The notes under the pieces are model-generated. The model was not told the DNA's origin. It searched no databases and saw nothing but the letters and a program-made list of their open reading frames with translations. From Rhodanobacter glycinis (lineage in GTDB: Bacteria > Pseudomonadota > Gammaproteobacteria > Xanthomonadales > Rhodanobacteraceae): DNA of 64,000 nucleotides. The stretch covers positions 124,001-188,000 of the forward strand of contig NZ_RCZB01000002.1 of assembly GCF_006438785.1 (NCBI RefSeq), in the 5' to 3' direction. A program made the translations under genes and the position numbers. This document shows, piece by piece, positions 16,941-24,381 of the stretch; position 1 is the stretch's first letter, and each line of letters starts with the position of its first letter.

Positions 16941-17771
16941 ATGAAGGCGATCCCCCAACCCCGTCCCGGTGGCATCGTGCGCTTCGGCAAACGGAAGGCC
17001 AAACGTGACGACCGCAACCTGATGTTCGCCGCCCTGTTGAAGGCGCCGCCGGTGCTGCCGGCCGAGTACGACTTCGACGTGGCCCATCAAGGCATCCCCA
17101 CGCCGATGTTCGGCAACGACCAGTACGGCGACTGCGTGATCGCCGGCCGCGCGCACCAGACCCTGCGCTTCGAGAAGGCCGAGCAGAACAAGCTGATTGC
17201 GATCAGCGACAACGATGTGCTGCACGAATACTTCGGTGAAACCGGTGGAGCGGACAGCGGCCTGGTCGTGCTCGATTCGCTGAAGGAATGGCGCAGCAAG
17301 GGCTGGCTCGCGGCGAAGCGGCGCTACAGGATCAGGGCCTTCGCGCAGATCGACCAGGGCAAACGCAGCGAGGTCAAGCGCGCGGTGTTCATGGACATCG
17401 GGTTGGGCCTGGGTTTCACTTTGCCCGATGCGGCGCTGACCCAGTACTACGCCGGCAAGCCGTGGGTGGTGGTCAGCGGCAAGGCCGGCCAGCCCAATCC
17501 GAAGAACGGCCATTACGTCTACGTGCCCGGCTACACCAGGAGCGGCCCGGTCTGCGTCACCTGGGGCCGCAAGCAGCAGATGAGCTGGGCCTTCCTCGTC
17601 AAGTATTGCGACGAGGCCTACGCGATCATCGATGCGATCGATACCGCGAAAAAGAAGCGTGCACTCGATGCGGGAAAGCTCGACGCGTTCCTCAGCGCGC
17701 TTCGCAATCGCAAGCCGGCATCGAGCAAACAAACGGTCGCGCACAAACGCGCCGTGTCGAAGAAGCCATGA
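16941..17771 (+). CDS. Papain-fold-like protein, candidate cargo
   Basis: This 276-residue protein has a probable cysteine-peptidase arrangement. C62 lies in G-N-D-Q-Y-G-D-C-V-I-A-G (about 55-66). A histidine follows in N-G-H-Y-V-Y-V-P-G-Y (about 189-198), then V-T-W-G (about 208) and W-A-F-L-V-K-Y-C-D-E-A-Y. That order is typical of papain-like and transglutaminase-like folds. Uncharacterised proteins with the same G-D-C and T-W-G pattern occur in many bacteria. No signal peptide is seen. The C-terminus is Lys-rich (last 25 residues). It sits one base after the small protein gene and overlaps the first DUF4157 gene, at the edge of the structural and cargo parts of the operon. Cargo is an inference; peptidase activity is untested. 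Confidence 0.6.
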   Translation: MKAIPQPRPGGIVRFGKRKAKRDDRNLMFAALLKAPPVLPAEYDFDVAHQGIPTPMFGNDQYGDCVIAGRAHQTLRFEKAEQNKLIAISDNDVLHEYFGETGGADSGLVVLDSLKEWRSKGWLAAKRRYRIRAFAQIDQGKRSEVKRAVFMDIGLGLGFTLPDAALTQYYAGKPWVVVSGKAGQPNPKNGHYVYVPGYTRSGPVCVTWGRKQQMSWAFLVKYCDEAYAIIDAIDTAKKKRALDAGKLDAFLSALRNRKPASSKQTVAHKRAVSKKP

Positions 17772-19201
17772 CCGAGCCTAGCACCAGCCTGTCGATGAAA
17801 CCGGCCCCGTCGGCGTCGGTCCGTGGCCTGCGTTTGCAGCGCAAGTGCGCGTGTGGCACGCATACGCCCGATGGCGGCGAGTGCGCCGAGTGCAGCAAGC
17901 GAAAGCGCGCCGATGTGCAGACCAAGCTCCGGGTCAATGCGGCGGGAGATATTTACGAGCAGGAGGCTGATCGGATTGCGGATCGGGTGATGGTCGTTCC
18001 GGGACATCAGATGCCTATCCAGGCGCCACTGGGTATCCAGCGTTTTTCCAGGCAATCGGATGAGCGTGGCGATGCAGCACCGGCTAGTGTGGATCACGCG
18101 TTGGCCGATCCAGGCAGACCACTGGAGCCAGTTTTAAGACACGGCATGGAGCAGCGTTTCGGCCATGACTTCAGCGGCGTGCGCGTGCATTCGGATCAGC
18201 TCGCAGCGCGCTCCGCGGACGATGTGCACGCCAATGCGTATACGGTCGGCAGCCATATCGTGTTCGGTGCAGGGAAGTTCGATCCCGGCAATGCGAAAGG
18301 GACACGCCTGCTCGCGCACGAGCTGACCCATGTCGTGCAGCAAGGCGGCGCCGGTCGGTTGTCGTTGCAGCGCGACGAAAAGAAGGACAAGGCGAAGAGC
18401 AGCGACGCGCAGCAACAACCCGCTCCGGTGACACCGGATCCGGCCACTGCCTATTTCCACATCGTGGTGCGTGATGCAGGGCTTGATCTGGGCGGAGGCG
18501 TGCTGGTGTCCGACCTGGCCGCCGCGAAGACCAGGCTGATGCAGCGCAGGATCGACAAGCCCTGGACGCTGGTACTCGCGATCCACGCTTCGGAGAACCG
18601 GCTTGGTGCGCAGGCGCCGCCGGACTGGCAGAAGAATGCGGTTTTCTACGACGAGGCCGCAATCAAGTCGTTGTTCGGTGGCGACAGCGCGTTCGTTGGA
18701 TGGCGCGACCAGTTCGGTCCGAATCGCGTGGTGCTCTACGGTTGTCAGGTGACGGCGGCGTTCGAGCAGACGATCGCCGATAACCTCGCGCGCGGCGGCA
18801 AGGCGCCGACGGCTTCCGGGCTGGGCGAAGGGTGCAAGCCGCAGGCGACGTCGGTGACGTTCGGCGTGGAAAGCCGGCGCGTCTACGACACGCTGACCGA
18901 CAACGACAAGCAGGACGTGCTTGCCAAGGCCCAGGCGGCCAACGATACCTGGGGCTATTACGGCGGCCCGCCGGTGCCGAGGGACCAGGTGCTCGACTAC
19001 CTGTTCAAGGGCCCGAAACCGGGCTGGTGGCCAAAAGTGGAGGTCATCGTCAAGCAAGGCGACCAGTACGTCTCGGCAAATCCGCCGATCCCTTACTGGA
19101 ACCGGCTGTCGAATTCCACCTTCCTGCGGATGTGCACCAAGGCGGTTGGCAACCTGCGCGAACACACGCCACAGGCGCCGACGATGAGGGAGGGCGAATG
19201 A
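17768..19201 (+). CDS. DUF4157 protein 1 with His/Cys C-terminal domain, candidate cargo
   Basis: This 477-residue protein has an N-terminal leader with a metal-binding-like cluster (Q-R-K-C-A-C-G, then G-G-E-C-x-E-C, about 26-47), followed by D-I-Y-E-Q-E-A-D-R-I-A. The DUF4157 domain (about 120-200) contains R-F-G-H-D-F-S-G-V-R-V-H and the zincin-like H-E-L-T-H-V-V-Q-Q. DUF4157 domains are typical of proteins linked to extracellular injection systems. The C-terminal part (220-477) differs from protein 2. It contains L-V-L-A-I-H-A-S-E-N and R-V-V-L-Y-G-C-Q-V, a spacing like the His and Cys strands of caspase-like or DUF4347 domains. No signal peptide is present. It is probably an injected effector, judged by context. 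Confidence 0.8.
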   Translation: MTEPSTSLSMKPAPSASVRGLRLQRKCACGTHTPDGGECAECSKRKRADVQTKLRVNAAGDIYEQEADRIADRVMVVPGHQMPIQAPLGIQRFSRQSDERGDAAPASVDHALADPGRPLEPVLRHGMEQRFGHDFSGVRVHSDQLAARSADDVHANAYTVGSHIVFGAGKFDPGNAKGTRLLAHELTHVVQQGGAGRLSLQRDEKKDKAKSSDAQQQPAPVTPDPATAYFHIVVRDAGLDLGGGVLVSDLAAAKTRLMQRRIDKPWTLVLAIHASENRLGAQAPPDWQKNAVFYDEAAIKSLFGGDSAFVGWRDQFGPNRVVLYGCQVTAAFEQTIADNLARGGKAPTASGLGEGCKPQATSVTFGVESRRVYDTLTDNDKQDVLAKAQAANDTWGYYGGPPVPRDQVLDYLFKGPKPGWWPKVEVIVKQGDQYVSANPPIPYWNRLSNSTFLRMCTKAVGNLREHTPQAPTMREGE

Positions 19202-19296
19202 TGTCCAGCTCTCCTGCTCCCAGTCGCATCTTCAAGGGCGCCGTTCCGAAGGTCGATGTCACCAAAGCTCCAGTGTCTTGTCAGGAGCAGCCATGA
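19198..19296 (+). CDS. Micro-ORF between the two DUF4157 genes
   Basis: This 32-codon frame starts inside the stop codon of DUF4157 gene 1 (ATGA), with an AGGGAGGG ribosome site. It ends in a TGA that overlaps the ATG of DUF4157 gene 2 (again ATGA), so it bridges the gap exactly. The peptide begins M-M-S-S-S-P-A-P-S-R-I-F-K-G-A-V. It resembles the first 20 residues of the Afp7-like protein at 23405 (M-S-A-F-P-G-S-P-R-I-L-K-G-G-I-V), with about 8 identities. It may be a truncated duplicate of that gene's 5' end, retained for translational coupling. Confidence 0.45.
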   Translation: MMSSSPAPSRIFKGAVPKVDVTKAPVSCQEQP

Positions 19297-21626
19297 CTGA
19301 GCGCATTGTCCATGCAACAGCGAAGCCGGTTTCGACCCGGTCGATGGGGAGTGTCCTTCAGCGGAAGTGCGCGTGTGGCACGCATACGCCCCACGGTGGC
19401 GAATGCACCGAATGCAGCAAGAGAAAACGCGCAGATGTGCAGGCCAAGCTCCAAGTCAATGAGGCTGCAGACATCTACGAGCAGGAAGCGGATCGGATCG
19501 CGGAACAGGTATTGGCCACGGATCATCAGTTGCCTGTCCAGGCGCCACTGCGCATCCAGCATCTTTCACGACAACCGGATGGGCGGGCCGATGCAGCGTC
19601 GATCAGCGTGGATCAGGTACTGGCCAGTCCCGGCAGTCCGATGGAGCCTGCACTGCGAAAGGACATGGAGGGGCGCTTCGGTCACGATTTCTCCCGCGTC
19701 CGTGTGCATGCCGACGCTCGTGCCTCGCAATCGGCGTCGGAGTTGGGCGCACAGGCCTACGCCGTGGGATCCGACGTGGTTTTTGGTGCCGGCCGGTTTG
19801 CTCCCGGAACGCATGAGGGTCGTCGACTCATCGCGCACGAATTGACCCACGTCGTACAGCAGGCATCGGTGACGGGCAGCAACCCTGTCGCGACATCTCT
19901 GCAGCGCCGCCCTGGCGGCACACCGCCGCCACCAGTCAAGACGGCACCGCCTTCCGACGAAGCGATACGCACGCTCGTGGATGCACTCGATGCGTTCCTG
20001 ACGCGCGGGAACGATGCATTGGCCAGAGTCAGCACCGACGTCAGGGGGTACATCGCAAAGTACGACGGGGCTTATAAGGCTGTCACTCAGCGACTCTCCG
20101 AGGCACAGAAAAAAGAAGCCGAGAACGAGAAATGGAAGACGGCGCTGGAATTTGTTGTCGTCGTCGGTATCGGGTTGGCCGGTGGAGAGTTGTTGGGGGC
20201 GAGTTTCCTGTTGGGCAAAAGGGTCTCGAACATCATTCACAGCGTTGCGAAGGCAGTCGAGAAGAGCGAAACCGTCATCGAGCTTGCCAAGAAGGAGGCC
20301 GAGATCGTCACCGTCGAGGCGCTCACGCCGGCCGAAAGCAAGACCGCTTTCGGACTTCCGGCGGAAGTGAGCGACAACCTGATTGCGCGCAAATACATGG
20401 ATCAGTTGGCGCAGGCCTGGCAGGGTATGTCCCTGGCGGGGTTGGCGGTCTCGCATTTCGACAAGTTGGTGATTGACGTGATATTGGCCCCGACGTCTGC
20501 TGCCGGGCACGATCCGCATCCGAAGCCACCGACAGGTGGTCGACCGTCTGTAGTGAGCCCGATCACAAACGAAGACCTGAGCAGTCTGCGCCAGGTCATG
20601 AAACAGGCCGAAAGCGAACTTCAATTGTTCCTTGGTACCGTCGATACGCCCGTGCTGAAGAGGACGCAGGAAGCGATAGAGATCGACCTCTGGATTCACT
20701 GGATGAGCAAGTCCGAGGCAAATGCAAAGACCGCATTGACCGACGAGGAGATCGCCGAGCACCTGCGCGAGATTGGCCTCTACGAAGTATTGGGTGACTT
20801 CTCCGTTACAAGCAGCGACTCCTCGGACCTGGTTCACGAATCGAAGCTTCAAGTGGATCGCCTGAGCCAGGTCGGGCTTGTCGGTGTCGTCGCACTGGCA
20901 CCGTTCTGGTCGCTCAACCGATCTCATCCGCTGCCCGGGGCTGTTCACGTGCGCGAAGACGCTTACAGAGCGGCGGGGCGTCGGGAACCGGCTCAAGCCG
21001 ACGCGCGCCCCTACGTGGCGATCGAGTGGCAGGAGGGGTCCGATCTTCGTGCCGGAGACGTCGTCCTTCTCGAAGACACCTCACCGGATCGTTCGCGATT
21101 GCCATATGGCCATCAGGACACTTATCGGGCAGGTGGCCTCTTGCCCAAGCGTCTTGGTCCCGTCCTCGGAGTCAAAGCGAGCGAGCATTCGGACGCGCTC
21201 GCATTTCTGGGAGCGAATGCAGCGAGTTATCCCCATTTCGGAAGCGCCGTGATCGGAGAAGGCACCGACATTGCCATGTCGCCCGACCGTGCTCGTCCAT
21301 TCGTTTCCGATGTACGGGCTGCGGTAGCGAGCATCGCTGCGAAGCCATCGCTTGTCATGAGTGAAAGCGATGAAGGCATCTTGGTCAGCGAAGCCGACGG
21401 TACCCGCCTCGTGCTTTTCACGACCTATACCTCGTGGGGCGAGGCCAGGGAGACATTGCAGCGTCTGGGAGTTCCCCGGGTAGTCGCTGTTGTCCTGAAG
21501 CCCAGCAACACCTTCGAGGATTTTTCGGATCAAGGCGTAGTGGTGATACGGCAGCCCAATTATTTCGGGCAGATCAGCGCCGTGCGAGCCGCGTTGGGGC
21601 GCGGTCCAAAGGTCACAGTCCAATGA
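19293..21626 (+). CDS. DUF4157 protein 2 with large unknown C-terminus, candidate cargo
   Basis: This 777-residue protein shares its first ~190 residues with protein 1: the same Cys cluster, D-I-Y-E-Q-E-A-D-R-I-A, R-F-G-H-D-F-S-R-V-R-V-H and H-E-L-T-H-V-V-Q-Q. A Pro-rich joint follows. Next is a helical region with one hydrophobic segment (E-F-V-V-V-V-G-I-G-L-A-G-G, about 285-310) that could insert in a membrane. A long unassigned C-terminal region (about 540-777) ends in an alpha/beta stretch: L-V-L-F-T-T-Y, V-V-A-V-V-L-K-P, V-V-V-I-R-Q-P. The codon third positions look less GC-biased than in the structural genes. ATG 19293 has a CAGGAG ribosome site. The conserved head with a swapped tail suggests a loading domain plus toxin. 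Confidence 0.75.
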   Translation: MTERIVHATAKPVSTRSMGSVLQRKCACGTHTPHGGECTECSKRKRADVQAKLQVNEAADIYEQEADRIAEQVLATDHQLPVQAPLRIQHLSRQPDGRADAASISVDQVLASPGSPMEPALRKDMEGRFGHDFSRVRVHADARASQSASELGAQAYAVGSDVVFGAGRFAPGTHEGRRLIAHELTHVVQQASVTGSNPVATSLQRRPGGTPPPPVKTAPPSDEAIRTLVDALDAFLTRGNDALARVSTDVRGYIAKYDGAYKAVTQRLSEAQKKEAENEKWKTALEFVVVVGIGLAGGELLGASFLLGKRVSNIIHSVAKAVEKSETVIELAKKEAEIVTVEALTPAESKTAFGLPAEVSDNLIARKYMDQLAQAWQGMSLAGLAVSHFDKLVIDVILAPTSAAGHDPHPKPPTGGRPSVVSPITNEDLSSLRQVMKQAESELQLFLGTVDTPVLKRTQEAIEIDLWIHWMSKSEANAKTALTDEEIAEHLREIGLYEVLGDFSVTSSDSSDLVHESKLQVDRLSQVGLVGVVALAPFWSLNRSHPLPGAVHVREDAYRAAGRREPAQADARPYVAIEWQEGSDLRAGDVVLLEDTSPDRSRLPYGHQDTYRAGGLLPKRLGPVLGVKASEHSDALAFLGANAASYPHFGSAVIGEGTDIAMSPDRARPFVSDVRAAVASIAAKPSLVMSESDEGILVSEADGTRLVLFTTYTSWGEARETLQRLGVPRVVAVVLKPSNTFEDFSDQGVVVIRQPNYFGQISAVRAALGRGPKVTVQ

Positions 21627-21700
21627 TGAACACGAAATTGCCATTGAAAGCATCCGCAAAGGCTGCGTCGACACTTTTCATTCCAGTGAGCAAGTCATGA
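21623..21700 (+). CDS. Micro-ORF after DUF4157 gene 2
   Basis: This 25-codon frame begins within the stop of DUF4157 gene 2 and ends overlapping the ATG of the membrane-protein gene, ATGA at both ends. The peptide M-M-N-T-K-L-P-L-K-A-S-A-K-A-A is short and basic, then mildly hydrophobic. It probably acts as a coupling cistron. A function for the peptide itself is not evident. Confidence 0.35.
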   Translation: MMNTKLPLKASAKAASTLFIPVSKS

Positions 21701-22650
21701 GCATCCTCAACAGCATCTTCGACGGTCTGCTCGGCTACGAGAGGCTGATGCTGATCTGCGGCTTCATCCTGTTCGTGTTCGCGCTGGCGGCGATCACGGT
21801 GATGATCGTGCAGCGGCGCGATTTCAAGATGGCGATGGGGCTGATTGTCTTCGCGATCGTGCTGATGGGGTTTCCCGGCATCCAGGCAGTCAAGTTCAGT
21901 CAGGACACGGTCGAACTGGATCGTATTCGTGCGCAGCCGAACGCGCCAACCGATCCGGAGCAGCAGCAGCAATCGGCACAGACGTTGAGTTCCCTCGAGG
22001 AACGCAGCGCCGGCAACCCGCAGTTGCAGGCACAGGTGGCCGATGGCTATCGCGCGATCGGCGAGTTGGACAAAGGCTATCAGCTGGCGCAATCGGTGCT
22101 GCAGCAGAAGCCGTCGGCGCAGGTGCAGGCCACCCTGGTGCCGGTGCTGACCGCGAAGCTGAATCAGGTGCAGGCCGGCGCACTGGTCGTTCCACAGCCC
22201 GCATCTTCGCCTGGATCGAGTTCGTCCACCTCGGGTGCTGCGCCGACCTCGCCGGCCGCGACGGCGACAGGCGCGCCAGCCGGCGCCGGTAGGGTCGCGG
22301 CTGCACCTGCGGCTGCCGCACCCGCTGCGCCACCGCCGACAGACGCACCAACCAGCGCCGGCACGGTCGCGACAGCACCCGCGTCGGCTGCGGCCAGTGC
22401 GTCAGCACCAACGCAAAGCAACAAGCAGCGCGAGATCGCTGAAATCGCCAAACAGCTGCAGGGCACTGGCGCGCCGTTGCCGGCGGCCTCGCATGCTGCG
22501 CTGGCCAAGGCCTATGTCGTGCTGGGCCAGCCGCAACAGGCGCAGGCGAATGTCGATGCCGCGTTGCGGCTCAACCCGAATATCAAGATCAATGCCGCGG
22601 TGCTGCGCGCGGCCAGGATGGGCGGCACCCCGAGGCCGACGGAGCGATGA
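21697..22650 (+). CDS. Membrane protein with two N-terminal helices and TPR-like tail
   Basis: This 317-residue protein has two hydrophobic helices (about 17-38 and 46-64). A helical segment resembling a tetratricopeptide unit follows (N-P-Q-L-Q-A-Q-V-A-D-G-Y-R-A-I-G-E-L-D-K-G-Y, about 107-128). A long Ala/Pro/Ser/Thr-rich linker (about 165-240) leads to a second TPR-like unit (A-L-A-K-A-Y-V-V-L-G-Q-P-Q-Q-A-Q-A-N-V-D-A-A-L). It is the only clear integral membrane protein of the operon. Its position just before the peptidoglycan hydrolase suggests a role in anchoring the particle to the envelope of the producing cell or in its release. It could also chaperone cargo. I do not recognise a named family. 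Confidence 0.7.
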   Translation: MSILNSIFDGLLGYERLMLICGFILFVFALAAITVMIVQRRDFKMAMGLIVFAIVLMGFPGIQAVKFSQDTVELDRIRAQPNAPTDPEQQQQSAQTLSSLEERSAGNPQLQAQVADGYRAIGELDKGYQLAQSVLQQKPSAQVQATLVPVLTAKLNQVQAGALVVPQPASSPGSSSSTSGAAPTSPAATATGAPAGAGRVAAAPAAAAPAAPPPTDAPTSAGTVATAPASAAASASAPTQSNKQREIAEIAKQLQGTGAPLPAASHAALAKAYVVLGQPQQAQANVDAALRLNPNIKINAAVLRAARMGGTPRPTER

Positions 22651-23408
22651 AGATGGATACCTTGCGCAAGGGCGATCAGGGCACGCAGGTGCGGCAGTTG
22701 CAGCAGCTGCTTGTGCAGCGTGGTTACGCGGCCGACATCAATGGCATGTTCGACACGAAGACTTGGCAGGCGTCGCGCGCGTTCCAGACCCAGAATCTCG
22801 ATCAGCACGGCCAGCCGCTGGTCGTCGATGGCGTGGCCGGCCCGCTGACATGGTGGAGCCTGCACAACCCGAAGCCGTTCATCAGGACGCCGACCGCGGT
22901 CGACTACGCCACGCTGCCGGCAAAGGGTGGCAGCAGGGTCGGCCGTGCCGCACTCGCCGCTGCGATCGGCGAACTGAAGGCCAACGCGCGTGAGATCGGC
23001 GGCAACAATCGCGGCCCATTCGTGCGCAAGTACCTCGCACCGACCGGTCTCGACGAAGGTCAGTCGTGGTGTGCCGGCTTCGTCAGCTGGTGTTTCATGC
23101 AGGCGAGCGGTGGCGACAAGGCGGCGATGCCGTTCGCCTATGTCGCCAGTGCGCGAAGCCTGTTGACTGAGTTCAAGCAGCAGGGCCGGTCCAACGCACC
23201 GGGCAGCGGTTACGTGCCGGCGCCCGGCGACGTCGTGGTGTGGTGGCGGGTGAGTCTGGCCGGCTGGCTCGGTCACACCGGCCTGGTGCATTCGGTGCAG
23301 GACGGCATGCTGTACACGATCGAGGGCAACCACAGCCCGCGCGTGCAGGGCTTCTCCTATGTGCTGAGCCGGATGGACAAGCTGCTCGGTTTCGGCCACG
23401 TGCCATGA
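22647..23408 (+). CDS. Peptidoglycan-binding CHAP hydrolase
   Basis: This 253-residue protein has an N-terminal PG-binding domain (about 5-72: L-R-K-G-D-Q-G-T-Q-V-R-Q-L-Q-Q, F-D-x-K-T-W-Q-A-S-R-A-F-Q, D-G-V-A-G-P-L-T-W). The C-terminal CHAP amidase/endopeptidase domain has its cysteine in S-W-C-A-G-F-V-S-W-C-F (about 144), its histidine in L-G-H-T-G-L-V-H, and E-G-N-H-S as the third site. No signal peptide is seen, so it reaches the wall through the particle or on lysis. It may let the particle pass the host's own or a target's peptidoglycan. Such hydrolases are also used as baseplate lysozymes in phages. Confidence 0.88.
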   Translation: MKMDTLRKGDQGTQVRQLQQLLVQRGYAADINGMFDTKTWQASRAFQTQNLDQHGQPLVVDGVAGPLTWWSLHNPKPFIRTPTAVDYATLPAKGGSRVGRAALAAAIGELKANAREIGGNNRGPFVRKYLAPTGLDEGQSWCAGFVSWCFMQASGGDKAAMPFAYVASARSLLTEFKQQGRSNAPGSGYVPAPGDVVVWWRVSLAGWLGHTGLVHSVQDGMLYTIEGNHSPRVQGFSYVLSRMDKLLGFGHVP

Positions 23409-24061
23409 GCGCCTTTCCCGGCTCACCGCGGATTCTCAAGGGCGGCATCGTGCTGATCGATGCCGGCACCTCGGCGGTGCTGCGGGTGATCGCGCTGCAG
23501 TACAACCCCGATTCGCTCACGCGCTCGCTGCAGGTGCAGGCGGTCAGTGCGGACGGCGGCGACCGCTCCGAGGTGCTGCGCCTAAAGGGGCCGCCGGTGG
23601 AGACGCTGAAGCTGGAGGCGGAGATCGACGCCACCGATCAGCTGGAGTTTCCGGAACAGAACAGCGTCACCACGCAGTCCGGCATCTTCGCGCAGCTGGC
23701 GGCGCTGGAGACGATGGTCTATCCGACTAGCGGCCAGCTGCGTGCGAACGACGTGCTGGCGCAGATCGGCACGCTGGAGATCGTGCCGATGGAGACACCG
23801 CTGGCGCTGTTCGTGTGGAGCAAGTCGCGCATCCTGCCGGTGCGCGTCACCGAATTCAGCATCACCGAGGAGGCGTTCGACCCCGCGCTGAATCCGATCC
23901 GCGCCAAGATCGGTCTCGGCCTGCGCGTGCTGTCGGTGAACGACGTGCCGTCCGGGCACAAGGCCGCCAGCCTGTTCATGAACTATCTGCAACAGAAGGA
24001 GCGCCTGGCCGCCACCGGCGCCGGCCAGCTGTCCGCGCTCGGCATCACCGGAGTGCCCTGA
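23405..24061 (+). CDS. Afp7-like contractile-system tube/baseplate adaptor
   Basis: This 218-residue protein begins R-I-L-K-G-G-I-V-L-I-D and contains I-A-L-Q-Y-N-P-D-S-L-T-R-S-L near residue 35, the start of the CIS tube family domain. Later come L-F-V-W-S-K-S-R-I-L-P-V-R-V and E-F-S-I-T-E-E-A-F-D, also conserved in this family. In Afp, Afp7 has this domain joined to a LysM and connects the tube to the spike. Here the LysM is a separate gene immediately downstream. The stop shares one base with the next start (TGATG). Confidence 0.8.
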   Translation: MSAFPGSPRILKGGIVLIDAGTSAVLRVIALQYNPDSLTRSLQVQAVSADGGDRSEVLRLKGPPVETLKLEAEIDATDQLEFPEQNSVTTQSGIFAQLAALETMVYPTSGQLRANDVLAQIGTLEIVPMETPLALFVWSKSRILPVRVTEFSITEEAFDPALNPIRAKIGLGLRVLSVNDVPSGHKAASLFMNYLQQKERLAATGAGQLSALGITGVP

Positions 24062-24381
24062 TGAATGTGATCTTTCCACCCACCAGCCGTTACGCGCTGA
24101 CGCCGACCGCGACCCTCGTGCGCGCCGACGGCACGCCGGTCACCTATCTCAAACGCCGCTTCGTGCCGGCGCCGGAAAACCTCGCGCTGCTGCAATGGCA
24201 TCAAGTCGTGCAGAACGAGCGGCTGGACAACATCACAGCTCAATATCTAGGCGATCCCGAACAGTTCTGGCGGCTGTGCGATGCGAACCGCGCACTGCGC
24301 CCGGAGGAGCTGACCGAGACGATCGGAAAGCAGCTGCGCATCACCTTGCCCGAAGGCATCCCGGGGGTGCCGCATGCTTAA
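24061..24381 (+). CDS. LysM-like baseplate protein (gp53/Afp7 C-terminal-like)
   Basis: This 106-residue protein has F-P-P-T-S-R-Y at the start, and Y-L-K-R-R-F-V-P near residue 31. A LysM-like stretch follows: H-x-V-V-Q-N-E-R-L-D-N-I-T-A-Q-Y-L-G-D-P, then W-R-L-C-D-A-N and I-T-L-P. In phage and eCIS baseplates this kind of LysM protein joins tube and hub and does not necessarily bind peptidoglycan. It overlaps the hub gene by eight bases. Splitting of the Afp7 functions into two genes is seen in related systems. Confidence 0.8.
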   Translation: MNVIFPPTSRYALTPTATLVRADGTPVTYLKRRFVPAPENLALLQWHQVVQNERLDNITAQYLGDPEQFWRLCDANRALRPEELTETIGKQLRITLPEGIPGVPHA

